A DNA stretch of 64,000 bases from Yamagishiella unicocca (Eukaryota; Chlorophyta; Chlorophyceae; Chlamydomonadales; Volvocaceae): NCBI GenBank assembly GCA_003116995.1, contig BDSL01000030.1:1-64000 (forward strand). Reading direction: 5' to 3'. Below, piece after piece: positions 1 through 12,831 of the stretch. The position numbers and the translations under genes were made by a program. The first letter of the stretch is position 1. Each line of letters opens with the position of its first letter. Under the pieces are notes generated by a model. That model was not told where the DNA came from, did no database searches, and saw only the letters and a program-made list of their open reading frames with translations.

Positions 1-456
1 GGGTGAACTCCTTTAGCATTCGCCAGGTCTCTTGAGCTGCAGGCAAAGGGCTGCTAGAGAGTCCCTCAACAGCCCCTCAAGGGATGTTCAAGAGATAAGA
101 CGCCTCCTCAAGAGACGGCCGTTCCCCGAGTGGCGGGCGCTCCACCGGTACGCAAGGCCGCCAGCGTGCGCTCAGGCGCAAGCGACTGAACCCTCAACTA
201 TTGCCCTCCGTTTATACTAATGCAGGTTTCACGCCCTTCTTGAGCGCATGTCCAGAAGCGCAGCTTCCCACACCTTGTGCTCCCCCCTTCGCCAGTGCAT
301 TCGCCCGCTCCTCTCCCACCCTGGAGCAACCACCCAACCCGGCTGCCCAACCCGTCCCGTCCAAGCTCGCCCCCAACTCGCCCCCCCCAATGTATAAAAC
401 GGCTTTTATACAACCCCCCCAATGCGCTTCCACGGGTCCGTCACAGCGCTCACCCT

Positions 457-3400
457 GCTGGCCTGGCGGCTGAGTCTAGCCGCCCCCTGGCCCCTGCTCG
501 CCACCAGCAGGGTCTCCATGCTCTTCCGAGACCCGACAGCAGAGGGGGGGGCCCGCGCAGCTGCCGCAGCCGCTCCCCCGCGTCCTCCATGGAGGCGCCG
601 TGGCCAGGTTTTCGAGGTCGGCGATGCTGCCTGCGGAGGGGAAGCACGGCGTGGTTGCGAGGAGGGTGGTTGCGTGGGGTGATTGGTGATTGGGGTGATA
701 TACCGTAGTGGAGGCTGGTACGTGGGGTGAGAAGCGTTTTTTCGGCAAGTGCGACCACCGGCAGTTGGACGAACCGGTCAGCACCTTCCGCTGATGCGCT
801 TTTTATACTCCACGACAACCGGGACCAACGCCCCTTGGCGCCTACTCGCGGCGCCACCCTCCCTGGAGCCCGAGGCCCCAAACCAGTCTGGGCTCCCCGA
901 CTCAGGACTCTCTCGCGGGGGCCCCCGACTTCCCCTCCAGCCTCCACACACCTGGCCTCCAGCCCTCCAGCCCTCCAGCATGCAATTCCAAACGCGTGTA
1001 GCAGACGTGTCTCCTAATCGGTTTCACTTCTTACTACCGAGAATGCTGACCTGCGGGCTTCCTTGCACCCACCCACCCCGGATTACGCCTACATCGTGTA
1101 AACCGGTCTTTATGCCCCCTCGCCCCCGCTCTCACCCCGCTGCGCTCCTCCAGACAGCACCGGGCTGTCCCCGGGCATCAGCTCCAGAACCACACCCGCG
1201 CCAGCAGACGACATGGCGGAGTCCAGGCCCTGGGCCAGCCTGGAGGGGGGGACATAAAAGAACCGGTAATTCGACTGGGGAAATGTAGTGGGTGCATAGC
1301 CTTCCGACACCGGGACGCGCGCGCAGGAGGCAGGGGGGGTGTAAAACCATTTTACGCGACGGGACAGAATAGTTGGCGCATGGTCGTCGGACACCAATTT
1401 TGTGGGCGCATGCTGGAGCACTGGGACTGACTACCGGCAAACCTGTGAGGCGGCCTGTCCGAGCTGTGTAAAAGAAAAGAAAAAGAAAAAGGTAAGCAAA
1501 AGCGCGGTGACGTGCAAACGCGTATGATGGAGAAACGGGTGGGCGGAATTGGGCGCGGCGAGGCCAGTGGCGGTGCAGCCCGGCGCCCTGCCCAAGAGGC
1601 AGGGGGGGGAGGGAGAGAGGCTACTGCCGCTACTCCCGCTACTGCCGCTACTACCGCTACTGCCGCTACTACCGCTACTGCCGCTTGCGCCGCGGTGGGG
1701 GCGAGTGGCGGGTGGACTGCGGGATGCAGGGACCCACATTCCCGGGTCGGAGAAGTAGCGCAGGGCCTGCTGGGTTGGGTCCAGCGCGCCGACGGCCCCG
1801 GGCAGCTCGGACCGGACATGTCGTACGGCGCTCTGGGCGCCGTTGCCGTACGCGTACGGGCGACGTCGGTGACGATGCGGATGGGCAGGAAGGTGGGCGC
1901 GTACCAGAGTGGCATTCCTGCGCGGTGTGTGGGTGTGTTTTGTTGTGTTAGTGAGCGGCAAGTGAGGTGATGGTGGGTGCTGCAGGCACATGGCGGGGGT
2001 TGCGCAGGTGGCCGGCGGTAGCTACTTGGCGTTGCAGCCGCCACACGCACCTCTCACTCCCGCCTCCGTCAGCGCCAGCCGCATGTGCGCCCCGATCCAC
2101 GCCCTCTGGATGTGGAAGAACAGGTTGCTCTTGCGCTCGATGGTAACCAGGATTAGCTTGTACTCGGCCAGCTGCGCGGGGTGGGGGTGGGTGGGGAGGA
2201 GAAAACACGCACGAGGGGGGAGGGTGAGGGGAGGGGAAAACACACACGAGGGATGGGGAGGGTGAGGGGAGGGGAAAACACATACGATGGATGGGGAGGG
2301 GGAGGGGAGGGGAAAACACACACGAGGGATGGGGAAGGTGAGGGGAAGGGAGATTAGGTCGGTTGGAGGGGATTGGGGTGGTTGTCATATAACATAAGCG
2401 GCGGGCCCCATTTGAGCCCTGTGCTCACAGGCATCGTATACCTCACCCCTCCCTGCCTGCCTAGTTCCCCCCCGCCTAGCCCCTGCCCAGTCCCGCTCCC
2501 TCTCCACTCACAAATGCGTCCTCGGGGGTCATCTCGTCGTCGGACGCGTCAGCGATCCAAAAATCCTCGTACGCCTCCTCAGCCGCCTCGTACTCGTCAA
2601 CGGCGGCAGCCCCCGCCGTCGCCGCCATCGCCGTCACCGCCATCGCCGCTGCCGCCACCGCCGCCGCCGCCACCGCCACCGCCACCGCCGCCGCCACCGC
2701 CGCCGCCACCGCCGGGGCCAGCGGTAACGCCCGCACGTCGTTGTTCCGCTGCCCACCTGCAGAAACCCACGTACTTCGAGCGTCAGAACCCACCAGGTGG
2801 TTAGGACCTGCAGCGAGTGGGTCACTCCAGGGTGGGGCCCATCACGTCATCACTCGTACAGGGATGGTACTGCTTGCTGCTGAAGCATCACCCGACTTTG
2901 CCGTACACCCTGCCGCTGTCTACCTTTCAAGACACGCGCATGATTCCCCGACACCGACCCATAGTCACGAGCCGCAACACCCATACGGACACCCATACGG
3001 CCCTCGCGACTCCGCTTCACTGTTACCTCCGCCCCTGCAACCCTACCATGCTCTGCCGCTTACCGCCACCCTCCCCCCCCCCAACACGACCCAAGCCCTC
3101 CTCCCTTGCCCTCGGCCCCACCTTCCCAGCCACCACCCCAAAGAGCACCCACATCATTGTTCCGGTCGCCCACCCACCCCGCCTCTTAAGTGGCTACCTG
3201 CGGTTTCCTCTCCACCCACCTGGCCTCCTCCCGCGCTCGTATTCCTCCCACATGGGCCGCGGCTCCCGCCGCTTCTGACGCTCCAGGACCTGCTCGCCCA
3301 GCCGTATCAGCGGCTCCGTGACGGAGTACGGCAGCGGCATGCCTGCTGCCGTACCGCCGCTGGGTACCATGACCGGCTGGCACGACGGGTAGAATGGCAG

Positions 3401-6028
3401 CTGGAACTCCCCCGGCTCGGGTGGCAGGTTGCGGGAGCGGCGGCCGCGGCGGGTCACCAGCGGGAAGGCCGGCTCCTCCACCTCCTCCTCGACCACCTTG
3501 CGCCGAGCTGCTGAAGTGCGCCACGCCGCCACCGACACCGTCGGCGCCGCCGTCGAGGCAGACGCCGCCGCCGCCGCTGACTCCACCGCCGCCGCCGCCG
3601 CTGCCGTACTGGGCTGCGGGCGGCCGCGTGCGCGGACGATGGTGGGTAGTGCTCCATCCCCGTCTGCACGGCGGCCGCCACCGTTGGGTTCGTATGCGCC
3701 ATCAGTCGAGCGGAGGGACCAGCCGCCGCAGCCGCCGCAGCCGCCGGCGGCGGCGACCTCATGGACGCGCTCAGATGCTGTGGCTGCATAAGGCCCGCGT
3801 GCGCCGGCGACCCCGGGTGTGTGAACGTGGCGCTGAGGGGGCTCCGCTGGGTGGCGAGCTGGCCAGGAAGGGACGCAACGAGGCGCTCAGCTGGTTGGCG
3901 CCCGGCGTGCCCACCGTGCTCGGGGACGCAGCCACGGACGATGACGCCACCGTCGACCCCCCGGGTGAGCCGAACCCACCGCCGCCGCCGCCGCCGCCGC
4001 CAGCATATGCCCCCATCGCCGGCCCCGGACGTACGACAAGCTGCGGCGGGCGCGGCTGCCTCCGGATCGACTCCTCCAGCTGCCTCAACCCCGCCGCAAC
4101 CGCCTGGTGCAGCTCGGCGTCCTGGTTGCGGACGCGGGGGGCGCGGGCGGCACGGCGCCGGCGGCGCCGGTGGCGCCGCTGCCGTCGGCCGTCGGCCGCC
4201 TGGCGCGCGGCAGGGGTACTGTGCGAGTGAGCGCCATTGCGGAGTTGGCTTGCGTGGTGGAGCCGCCCTCGCCTCGCCGCCGGAGGGTGCTGAAGAGGTT
4301 CTGGCGGGGGCGCCGCTGGCGCTGCCGGGGCCTATGGACGCGGTGCGCAGCCCGGCGGCGTCAGGGGGGTCCCACTCGGTGGCTTCGCCGAGCGGCCCCG
4401 CCGGCAGCCGGTACGTCGGGATGCGGTGGGGTCACTACTCGTGGTGGCTTCGCCGAGCGGCCCCGCCGGCAGCCGGTACGTCGGGGATGCGGCCGACCAC
4501 TCAATGGCTTTGCTCAGCGACCCCGCTGACGGACGGTACGGCGGAGACGGTACGGCGGGGTCCGCGGGGTCCGTAGTGGCCTCGCCCAACGGCCCCGGGT
4601 GCAGGCGGTACGACGAGTACGGCGCAGACTGTTGGGCGGCCGAAGCCAGCGGCGCCGGTTGCATGCGGTACAACGAGTACGTCATGTACTGCTGCTGAGG
4701 TGCTGCCGCGCCTGCGCCCAGCCAACCCGGATCGAAGCCGTACGCATTGGGGTACATCTCGCCGGTGTACGGGTCCGTGAATGTTGGGACTCGCGGCATG
4801 GCAACGTACGACTCGACTGCGTCGGTGCCGTACGGGTTGGCCATCCGCTGGCGCTGGTAGCGGTGCCACTCCTGCCACAGGCGGTGCAGGTGGGGCAGAA
4901 GTGTGGCGGCAGGGCAGAGTACTGACCAGCCGGGACACGCCGCGCCGAGAAGTCGACGCGCAGGGGCCGGAACTGCTGCGGGTACTGCCAGTTCTGCTCC
5001 GCGTCGTGCGGCTGCCCTCCTGCTTGCTGCTGCTGCTGCTGCTGTGGTGCCTGTGGGTCGGACCCTGAACGAGGCTCTGGTAGCGCATCTGCAGGTGGCT
5101 GAAGCTGTGTTTGCGGTTGAAGTTGCGGCTGTGGCTGCGGCGCCTGCACTTGGGCCTGGGCGGCTCCCGCCGCTGCAGGGGGCGCCACTCCGTCAGCCGC
5201 CTTGGAACCGCGCCCGCAGCACCTGCCGCCGCCGCCCGCCGCTTCCTGTTTAGGCTTGGTCGGGCGGCGAGGCGGCGAGACCGGCTTGCGGCCTCCGCCA
5301 GTGAGGCCGGCCTTCTTCGCCATAGCCGGAGGCAGTGCGGTTAGGTCGGCCGCGGGATAGAGGGACACGGCCACCGAGCGAATGACGCTTTCTGGCTTCT
5401 TGGGGTCACGCTTCATGAACTCATCGCTGTCGGCATCGGTTTTGTCCTGCGGACAGACAAGGATCACAACGGCAATTCTGTTTCAGTTTGGGCTGCGGGT
5501 GAGGCGGTGATGATGGCGGCGCCGGTGTGCGCTGTGTAGGACGGGGTGAGACGGGGGTCAGGAGGCAGAGTGGGCGAGAGGGCCACAAATACGCAGCAGC
5601 GACGAGCAGTGAGGACGTGAGGGACCACGGGTCATATGCCAACTACCCTCCCGTCATCGCCGACTTCCCCGAATTGCTCCGTATACCCTTCCGCTTCCGT
5701 TTTCCCGGAATACGCGGGCCGGCCCCTGGCCCCAAGCCCTCACCAGCTGGCGGATGCCCAGCCATGGCACCTCCAGCAGCACCGTTCCCTCCACCTTGTT
5801 GTCCATCGTGAGCAAATATAGACTCCAATCCGTGATGGCGACATAGTAGTACTTCTTTCCCGGGATAACTTTGCGGCTGGACGCGAGAGGGGGCAGCGGC
5901 CGAAACGGGCGCAGCAGGCCAACTGTCTCGATGTAACGGAGCGTCAGACGCGCTTCTTCAGGAAGCTTGCGCAGGACAGTGTTGCCCTCACAACGGATGA
6001 AGCTGTGGTACTGCGCTGTATGCGCCAT
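457..6028 (-). CDS. Multi-exon gene, possibly C12orf56-like (N-terminal PH-like region), 3' end unresolved
   Basis: The start codon is at 6028 in a good context (GACGATGGCG on the minus strand). Exon 1 (6028-5744, 95 codons, donor GTGAGG) encodes a KYYYVAITDWSLYLLT-type strand pattern. Exon 2 begins at 5446 after a GCAG acceptor (DKTDADSDEF, then ESVIRSVAVSL). Together these recall the N-terminal PH-like part of vertebrate C12orf56, but this is weak and from memory. Later candidate exons are a Pro/Gln-rich tract (about 5446-4930), a repeated YRLPAGPLGEAT-type segment (about 4870-4330), a RQLEESIRRQ segment (about 4110-3850), a VTRRGRRSRNLP segment (about 3520-3200), a poly-Ala/Val stretch from GCC repeats ending EDFWIADASDDEMTPEDAF (about 2790-2510), LAEYKLILVTIERKSNLFF (2171-2058), 1239-1136, and about 633-457. 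Low complexity and many introns make the middle uncertain, and the gene may extend left of the window. It is divergently arranged with delta-tubulin. Confidence 0.5.
2190..2345. repeat. Minisatellite in an intron of the minus-strand gene
   Basis: Three to four imperfect copies of a unit of about 43 bp, each containing GGGGAAAACACA followed by CGAGGGATGGGG. It lies between the putative exons ending near 2510 and starting at 2171, so it is intronic. Confidence 0.7.
2630..2720. repeat. GCC trinucleotide tract inside a putative exon
   Basis: Nearly uninterrupted GCC/ACC triplets. In the minus-strand frame they encode an Ala/Val run just before the acidic YEDFWIADASDDE segment. The tract is probably coding low complexity, and its length is likely to vary between strains. 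Confidence 0.6.
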
Positions 6029-7192
6029 CGTCCGGTAATGCCCAGCTCAGGAGAGCAGCCAGTGCCTTTGTTAGACAGTAATATTAATAAGTGGCAATCA
6101 TAAGTTCACATAATCGATGACACACTTGACTCTCTTCTGAGACAGTCGGAAGCGGTAACCGACTCTCAGCGATTCCCAGGCTCGGGCAACACGACATGGT
6201 ATCTGCTTGTTTCACATACCTAAACATATCATAATATGCATGACCCAAAACGAAAGCACAAGAGTAAGCTACGACGACCGATGTTGTACAACATAAAGCG
6301 AAAACCCGCAACCGATCCTTTTCTCGCGTTCTGGTGCTATAGCCAAGCCGAAGGATAGCATTTGTTCTATCTCACTGCAATATCACCGTGCATAAACGTA
6401 TAATTGCCAGTTACAACGTGCACCGCCAACAAGCCTGTGCTCAGCGACAGCACCAATGGTATATGGATTATTAATCTTCAGATGTTATCCAGTTGATGGC
6501 AGATTGGTTAGGGTTGGTGGGTTGGGGGCTTGAGGCTTGGGCTGGGTTGGGCTGAGGCCAGTCTGGGGTGGCTGCCCTGGCTGGGGATGGATGAGACAAT
6601 GGAGTGGCAATGCAGTAAAAATCGTATGCATACTAAGGCGTACCAATTTACACCAGCGCGGCGGCAGCGGAGGCCTCGCCCTGCCTTGCTTGTCACCGTG
6701 ATGAGCTGTGATTGTCCACATCATTGAATGCCGAAAAGAAACGCGTGAATTGCCAAGACTGCACAGCTAAGCGGCTAGGTGTTGGACCCTGCCTGTCACT
6801 TGTAGACATGTGCCGACCCAGAGGTCAATCACCCAAGCCACTGGCCGTCATCCCAATCCAGAACAGTTGCGATGCTTTAATGCATAAATCAATCCTCCAA
6901 CCTACTTTCCCCAAGAAGCCGTTAGAAAAATGGCTAAATATGTCATTCGCCCATGAGTGGCTTAGAGTTTGATACATTGCTACCGCATGATTTAATATTA
7001 CTGGTGCAACTACTGGAACTATATGTTTGCGCATATGGTTGCCTAGGATAACCTGTTCGCGCCATTTTTAACTTTACATGTTCTCCATCACGTTACGACC
7101 ACCTGATGTCCCAGCACTCACACATAAATGTAGTTGATCGTCGGCGCTGGCGCCGGCGATCGGGAAAGGCTGGCGACCTGCAAAGCTAGGCA
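6029..7192. promoter_or_regulatory. Shared intergenic region between divergent genes
   Basis: This 1.16-kb stretch separates the divergent start codons at 6028 (minus) and 7193 (plus). It is much less GC-rich than the flanking exons and holds no credible ORF. It must contain both 5' UTRs and both promoters. I see no convincing TATA box or other element that I would assign. Confidence 0.5.
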
Positions 7193-10100
7193 ATGCCCGT
7201 GATAACGCTGCAGCTGGGGCAGTGCGGCAATCAGCTAGGCTGCAGCTTCTTCAATGCCCTTGCCACAGAGCTTTCAGCGCACGACTATGGGTTCGACGCG
7301 GTTCACGAGTACTACAGGCCTGGGCCTGACGCCAGCACCTACACAGCGCGCTCGGTGCTCATCGACATGGAGCCCAAGGTCGGAAACAACAGCGGCGCAT
7401 TTCACCTTCTAAAAACCACCTCGGGATCCCGTTATATCCGGCAGTGCCGGCAGTGCCGTACGTGCCGGGGGGGCTCCAAATCCCAAACCATGACAGCAAC
7501 ACACCCACAATGCACGCCAACACCCCGTATCGCCGCCCGGCCTGCTGCCCGGCAGGGGCCCTCCCCTGACACGAGCAACGGCACCCTTGACGACTACCCT
7601 TGCTAAGCCATCCTAAACCATGACACCCTCGGCCCTCCCAACTGGGGCCCTCCCTCCTTCCTGCCGACCCACGGGTTTCCCCTCATACCCCCTCCCTCCT
7701 TCCCTCCCCCCCCAACCGCGCGGGCGCCCCCAGGTCGTGGCGGGTGCTCGTGCCAGCGCCGCCGCCTCCGGCAGCTGGTGGCGCTACCCCGCCAAGGGCT
7801 ACCTGGTGATGCAGAGCGGCTCCGGCAACAACTGGGCGCAGGGCTTCCACGGGTGCGGGACACCACTCCAGGGGGGGTAAAGGATAATCCCCGAATCCAC
7901 GGCCGACAAACCAAGGGCCGGGGGGTGGACAGGGATGCGCTCCGGCGGTCGTTGGGGCTTCCTGATCAGGTTGCGGAGGAGGTATTGGGGCTTGGGTCTA
8001 GGGAGTGGGAGGAAGGGCCTGAGCTTGGGTTTGGGGAGTGGGAGGAGGGGTCTGGGCACTCCTTGTTTGCTGCTTCGGTGGCGACAAGGAGGGTTGGAAC
8101 GAGTCGGGTGAGCGAGCGATGTCCGGTCGGTCACCCAGCAGCTCCCTGTCCGCTGCACCCCCACCAGGTACGGCCCCAAGGTCACGGAGGCAGCGCTGGA
8201 GCTGGTGCGGAGGGAGGTGCGGCCTCCGGGGGCGGGGGGGCAGCTGCCTGGGGCGCGGTTGGGGCGAGGGCAGCCGTTCGAGCCGACCAGGCCATGCGTT
8301 GGAATGCTGTGCGTGAAGGGGGGGGAGGGGAGGGGGGGGAGGGGCGGGGGGGGAGGGGGAGGGGAGGGGTGCATCTGAGGCGCGGGATGAGCCACCGGTG
8401 CTCTGCCACAGCCCTGGGCCCACCTCAGCCTCGGTTCTACTTGCCACAGTGCCGACCCACGGGTCTCCTCTCGCACCTGACCCTCGCAACCGGGTTCCTC
8501 CGCTGCCCCCCCCCCGGCCGCGTCAGGTAGAGGCTGCGGACAGCCTGACTGGCTTCCTGCTGCTGCAGAGCATGGCTGGCGGCACGGGGGCCGGGCTGGG
8601 CACCTACGTGGCTCAGGCGCTGAGGGACGAATACCACTCCGCCTTCATCACCAACTGCTGTGTCTGGTGAGGAGGGGGGAGGGCATGCTGGCGGGGCTGG
8701 GACAGGAAGGAGGGGGGAAGGGCATGCTGGCGGGGCTGGGACAGGAAGGAGGGGGGGGGCATGCTGGCGGGGCTGGGACAGGAAGGAGGGGAGAGGGCAT
8801 GCTGACGGGGCTGGGACAGGAAGGAGGGGAGAGGGCATGCTGACAGTGGGAGGGAGGGCATGCTGGCGGGGCGGCCGCGTGCGCCCCACTCACTACTCCA
8901 GAAGGAACCCCGGGGCAAGGCACTACTCCGAGTGGGCCACTGAAGGCCCATTCCGACAGCGCAAAGCGCTGCGCCCACCACATGCTCCGTCGCAGCACCG
9001 CCACAGCCATACAACTGTCGTGCTCCCGCCGCAGCGCCGTGCCCTTCAACATCACCACGCGGCCGCACCCCTCAGGCCGTACGAGAGCGGCGAGGTGATC
9101 GTCCAGCCGTACAACACGTTGTTCACGCTGAGTCACCTGGCCGACGTGTCTGACGGCATTGTGCTGCTGGAGAACGAGGCGCTGCACCGCACCTGCGCCC
9201 GCCTCATGGGCATCGCGAGGCCGTCATTCGGGGTGGGTGGCTGGCTGGCTGGCTAGCTGGCTGGGTGTGGTTGGCTAGCTGGGCGGCTGGGTGGTTTTGC
9301 GGCTGGCTGGGTGGCTGGGCGGCTGGGTGGGTGTGCGGCTGGCTGGGTGGCTGGGCGGCTGGGTGGGTGTGCGGCTGGCTGGGTGGCTGGCTGGGTGACT
9401 CGGTGGCTGGCTGGGTGTGGTTGGGTGCCGAGCAGGGGTGTGGCCCCTTCCGCATTATTGCTTGAATCCGATTCCGCCCTTGGGCCGCATGTCTGCCGCT
9501 ACTGCCGTTTTCCTGCCGCTGCGTCCTCCCTGCTACTGCCTGACCCGGGGCGCCCTGACGACGCAGGATATGAACGGCATTGCGGCGCGGGCTCTGGCGT
9601 CAGTGCTGCTGCCGTCACAACCACGTGGGCCTTACAGCGGCGGCAGCTTCACCCCGGTGCCTGGGTCTGGCTCCGGGGCGGGGCCGGGCTCGCACGGGCG
9701 GGGCTCGCCTGGTTCCGGAGCGGGGTCTGCGGTGCAGCTGCCTGCGCTGCGGAGGGCGGCCAGCAGCAGCGGGAGGGCCGGCAGCGAGTGCGCAACACCG
9801 GGGTGGGTTGGGGTCAAACGGCCTCGGACAGGTGTCAGCTTGGTTCCCGTGTCTTTACTCCATACTCCATAACAACAACCCTTGGCGCTCATTATTTAAA
9901 GCGTCATGCGTATGCGTAGCGCACTTTTGCGGGGTTAACGCTCCCCCTCACCGCACCGGGACTGGCAACCGCCGCCCTCGGCCAACCCCCCTGCCCCGCG
10001 TGCGCAGGTCCTCCTCGACGCCCGCGGCCCCTCCCCGCGCCCCCGCCCCGTCCTGCCCCTCCCCCCTGTCGGAGCTGGTGAGCCACCTGTGCTGCCACCC

Positions 10101-11693
10101 CGCCTACCGCATGCTGACGCTGCGCGCCATCCCACAGCTGCCGCCCGCCAGCATCGACTTCACCACCTTCACCTGGCCTTCCATTACCAAGCGCCTGCGC
10201 CAGATGCTCGTCACGGGTGGGTAATGGGTGAGGCACCGGGGGGGAGGCAGCTTGTGTTTTATTTGTGTGTGTGTGTTGGGGGGGTAACGGCATATCAACA
10301 CGGGGCTGGATATGTAATGGCGGACTTCTTGCTCTCCGGAGATACCCTCCACCCTCCAAAAGCGGACATACCGCACCATCGCACCTTGAAGCGTTGGAAA
10401 GTGTAGCAGGTATCCTTCGCAGTGCGGCTGCCAACCGCAGCACAGTGACAGTTCCGCTGGGACAGTCAACGTTGGCGCAGCCATGAAGGGGCTGCCTCCC
10501 CGACGCCTAGGGAGGGCGATGCGGCGGTCGTTTCAGCTCCCGTTATGCCCCTCCAAAACTTCCCATCCCGCCCGCAGGCAGCGTTCTGGAGGAGGGTATG
10601 GACTGGAGCGTAACGCCGCAGAGCCCGGGGGCGGGGCCGGCGGGGGCGGCGGGGGTGGGTGGTGTCCTTCCGAATCGCGCGGTGGCCAACTGGCTGGTGC
10701 TGCGGGGGCAGGGAGCAGGTGCGTGCTGAGCTGCGCAGCGCCGGGCGGGGCTGTGCTGCTGCGAGGGGGAGGGCAGTATCCACATTAGCACGGCGTGTTG
10801 CCAGGGCATGGCGACTTTGGCTGCTACTCCGCTACTATCCGGCGCCCCTGGCCCAACCCTTGAGCAGGTAGTAAGCCGCAACCAGCTCGGCCCCTAGCCG
10901 CGTAGGAATGCCTGTGTCAAGTAGCCTCACGTTCCTGGACCTCTCTCGTGGCGTGCTGCGGTGTTTCCGCTGCAGCCAGCAGATACGCTCACACCATTCC
11001 GTTCACATCCCTTAGGTCTCCGCCCCGCTTCACGCAGCCCACCATTACTCCCCGCGGGCCCCCTCCCACGCCCACGGGTCCCCTCTCTCCCCGCTCTCAG
11101 CCGAGGTGGACGCGGGGGACTTCGCCGACGCCGCGCTGACCGCCTCCTGGGCGGTGGACCCGCTGGCGGTGTCGTACAACAGCGGCAAGTTCGGCCGCTG
11201 CCTCATGTCGGCGTCACTGCTCAGCAACGACCGGGTACGTCAGGGGGGAGGGCGACGGGCCCTATGGCAACGTGTAGGTGCACGTGACCGGACTTCCCAA
11301 AGCCGGATTCGGATACCAGTACGAGCAAGCTTACTGCTGGTTTGATGTGTCCGCGCAAGGGATTCCTGGACCGGGGTTTCGTAGTTCGACCGGCGGGGAG
11401 GAGGGACGACGGGACAGGACCACAGCGGCGTTTTCAACGCTGGCCTATGAGCTACCAGCCAGCCGCATCTGTCATATCTCCCGCGCCGCCTTGAGCCCAT
11501 ACCCATACTCCCCCTCGCTGCCACCTCGCAGCACTGCATGGGGCCGATCAAGCGCATGCAGGAGCACGCATACGGCATGCTGGCGTCGCGCGCGTTCGTA
11601 CATCAGTACGAGACGTACGGCATGAGCGTCTCGGACTTCCAGGAGTGCTTCGCTCGCATCGAAGACATCGCGCAGCGCTACGCCATGCTGTAG
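7193..11693 (+). CDS. UNI3: Delta-tubulin (UNI3/TUBD1 orthologue)
   Basis: Ten exons join in phase to 510 codons plus stop: 7193-7378, 7734-7852, 8168-8216, 8527-8666, 9076-9232, 9567-9802, 10008-10216, 10578-10718, 11101-11234, 11532-11693. The tubulin fold is unmistakable. It begins MPVITLQLGQCGNQLG, has RSVLIDMEPK and QSGSGNNWAQGFHG, and keeps the GTP-binding tubulin signature as SMAGGTGAGLGTYV. Later come WPYESGEVIVQPYNTLFTLSH and FTTFTWPSITKRLRQML, and the C-terminus reads RAFVHQYETYG...AQRYAML. The delta rather than alpha/beta assignment rests on the N-terminus, WPY.GEVIVQ.YN, RQML and the HQYE tail, which match human delta-tubulin in memory. Delta-tubulin acts in triplet microtubule formation in centrioles and basal bodies. 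The protein is about 57 residues longer than human, mainly from a Gly/Ser/Pro-rich insert encoded by exon 6 (about 9612-9802) and a Gly/Ala-rich loop in exon 8. Confidence 0.95.
8670..8870. repeat. Minisatellite in delta-tubulin intron 4
   Basis: About five imperfect copies of a unit of about 38 bp with the core GGCATGCTGRCGGGGCTGGG followed by ACAGGAAGGAGGGG. It is wholly intronic (the intron runs 8667-9075). Confidence 0.8.
9233..9425. repeat. GGCTGGCTGGGTG-type minisatellite in delta-tubulin intron 5
   Basis: Tandem GGCTGGGTGGCTGGGCGGCT units with internal longer-period copies (GGGTGTGCGGCTGGCT). The tract starts at the intron 5 donor GTGGGT at 9233. It produces long Trp/Gly open frames that are not coding. 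Confidence 0.8.
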
Positions 11694-12831
11694 GGGAGGG
11701 AGCGCCGGTGCAGCCGGGCAGCGAAAGTGCGAGATATCGTTTCAAGCACCCGCTCACCCGCTGGGCGGGCGCCGGCGGGTGATGCTGGGCTAGAACGAGG
11801 GAGCGGTCCTCGCCGATGTGGTTTCGGAGCTTGGGTCGCACCGCCTGGCTGTTGCATAACTGTTAGCCGCACACGAGGTGACGGGGTGTGCTGACGGGGT
11901 GTGAGAAGCAAGCAGCGGTAGGGTGCAGCCACGGGCTTGGTGGGTCGCGGGGGGAAGAAGCGGGGTGTATCCAATGCCTAGGCCGGTGTTGGTGTCGTCG
12001 GGATGAGATGGAGGAAGCGGTTTGATTTGCGCATTTCGAGGACGGAGCAGGGGTGGTAACGACGGCGGTTGGAGGGCCGAGCTGGTGGCCACGGCGCAGC
12101 ATAATGTGTGGTAATAATGTGTGGTATCACGCAGCCAACTGCCGGTACGTGAGAACACCAGGCATGGCCTGTGTGGGGCGCTGGTGCCTTGCTCGGATTC
12201 CTCCCCAGCTAGCGCTCAGCTCCTCTCCTCTGGCCAGATACTGCCAAACTGCGTGGGCATTGTTCCATTCTGTAGACAGAAGCTGCCATGGGATACTTGG
12301 TCGTGGTCTGATGCCCTTGTTGGGCGGGAGTCATTTAACAATGATGTTAATGAATTGGAATTGGGGAGGCTCCTGGAGGGGGGGGAGTGACGGGGAATGG
12401 AAGGCCGTTGCCCGACCTCACGCGACTTGCCACGCAATCGATGTGGATCCGCGGTAAGGATGAAATTAGAATAAGGAGGGGAAGGTATGCGAACTGCGAC
12501 CACAACAAAGATGTTTCAAAGGCTCGGGGTACAAGCTGGGTGCAAATGCAAAAACGGTGCAACTACCACGATGCCTGGGTTGGCTCGCCCGAAGTTTCGC
12601 CATACTTTCACTTAAGACATCAAGATATATAATAGTGCACATGATCCACGTGCCGTCGCTCTTTCCCAAATGCGCCGAATTGAAGAGGCACGCAATAAAG
12701 GGAGCTAGGTGTGAATGCGCATAGCGACTTGTTCTTAAGCGCAGATCATGGTATGGCAGTGGTTGAAGTATGGCGCTGCCAGGCTTGCGTCCGATTTGTT
12801 GTTCATCCTGCAACTACCGCGACTATGACAG
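11694..12831. other. Intergenic region and unresolved 5' exons of the NELF-C/D gene
   Basis: This holds the delta-tubulin 3' UTR and the upstream part of the next gene. The NELF-C/D reading frame is closed by a TGA at 12826-12828, so at least one upstream exon carrying the initiator ATG must lie in or before this stretch. I could not identify it. Nothing else is recognised. Confidence 0.5.

Noticed and set aside
391..412. TGTATAAAACGGCTTTTATACA near-palindrome, possibly a terminator or TATA box
   Set aside because: It is a single short hairpin in an AT-poor context with no gene start nearby on either strand. It is not supportable as a regulatory site.
9265..9465. Trp/Gly-rich ORF (GWLGGWAAG type)
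   Set aside because: It is a translation of the GGCTGGCTGGGTG minisatellite inside delta-tubulin intron 5.
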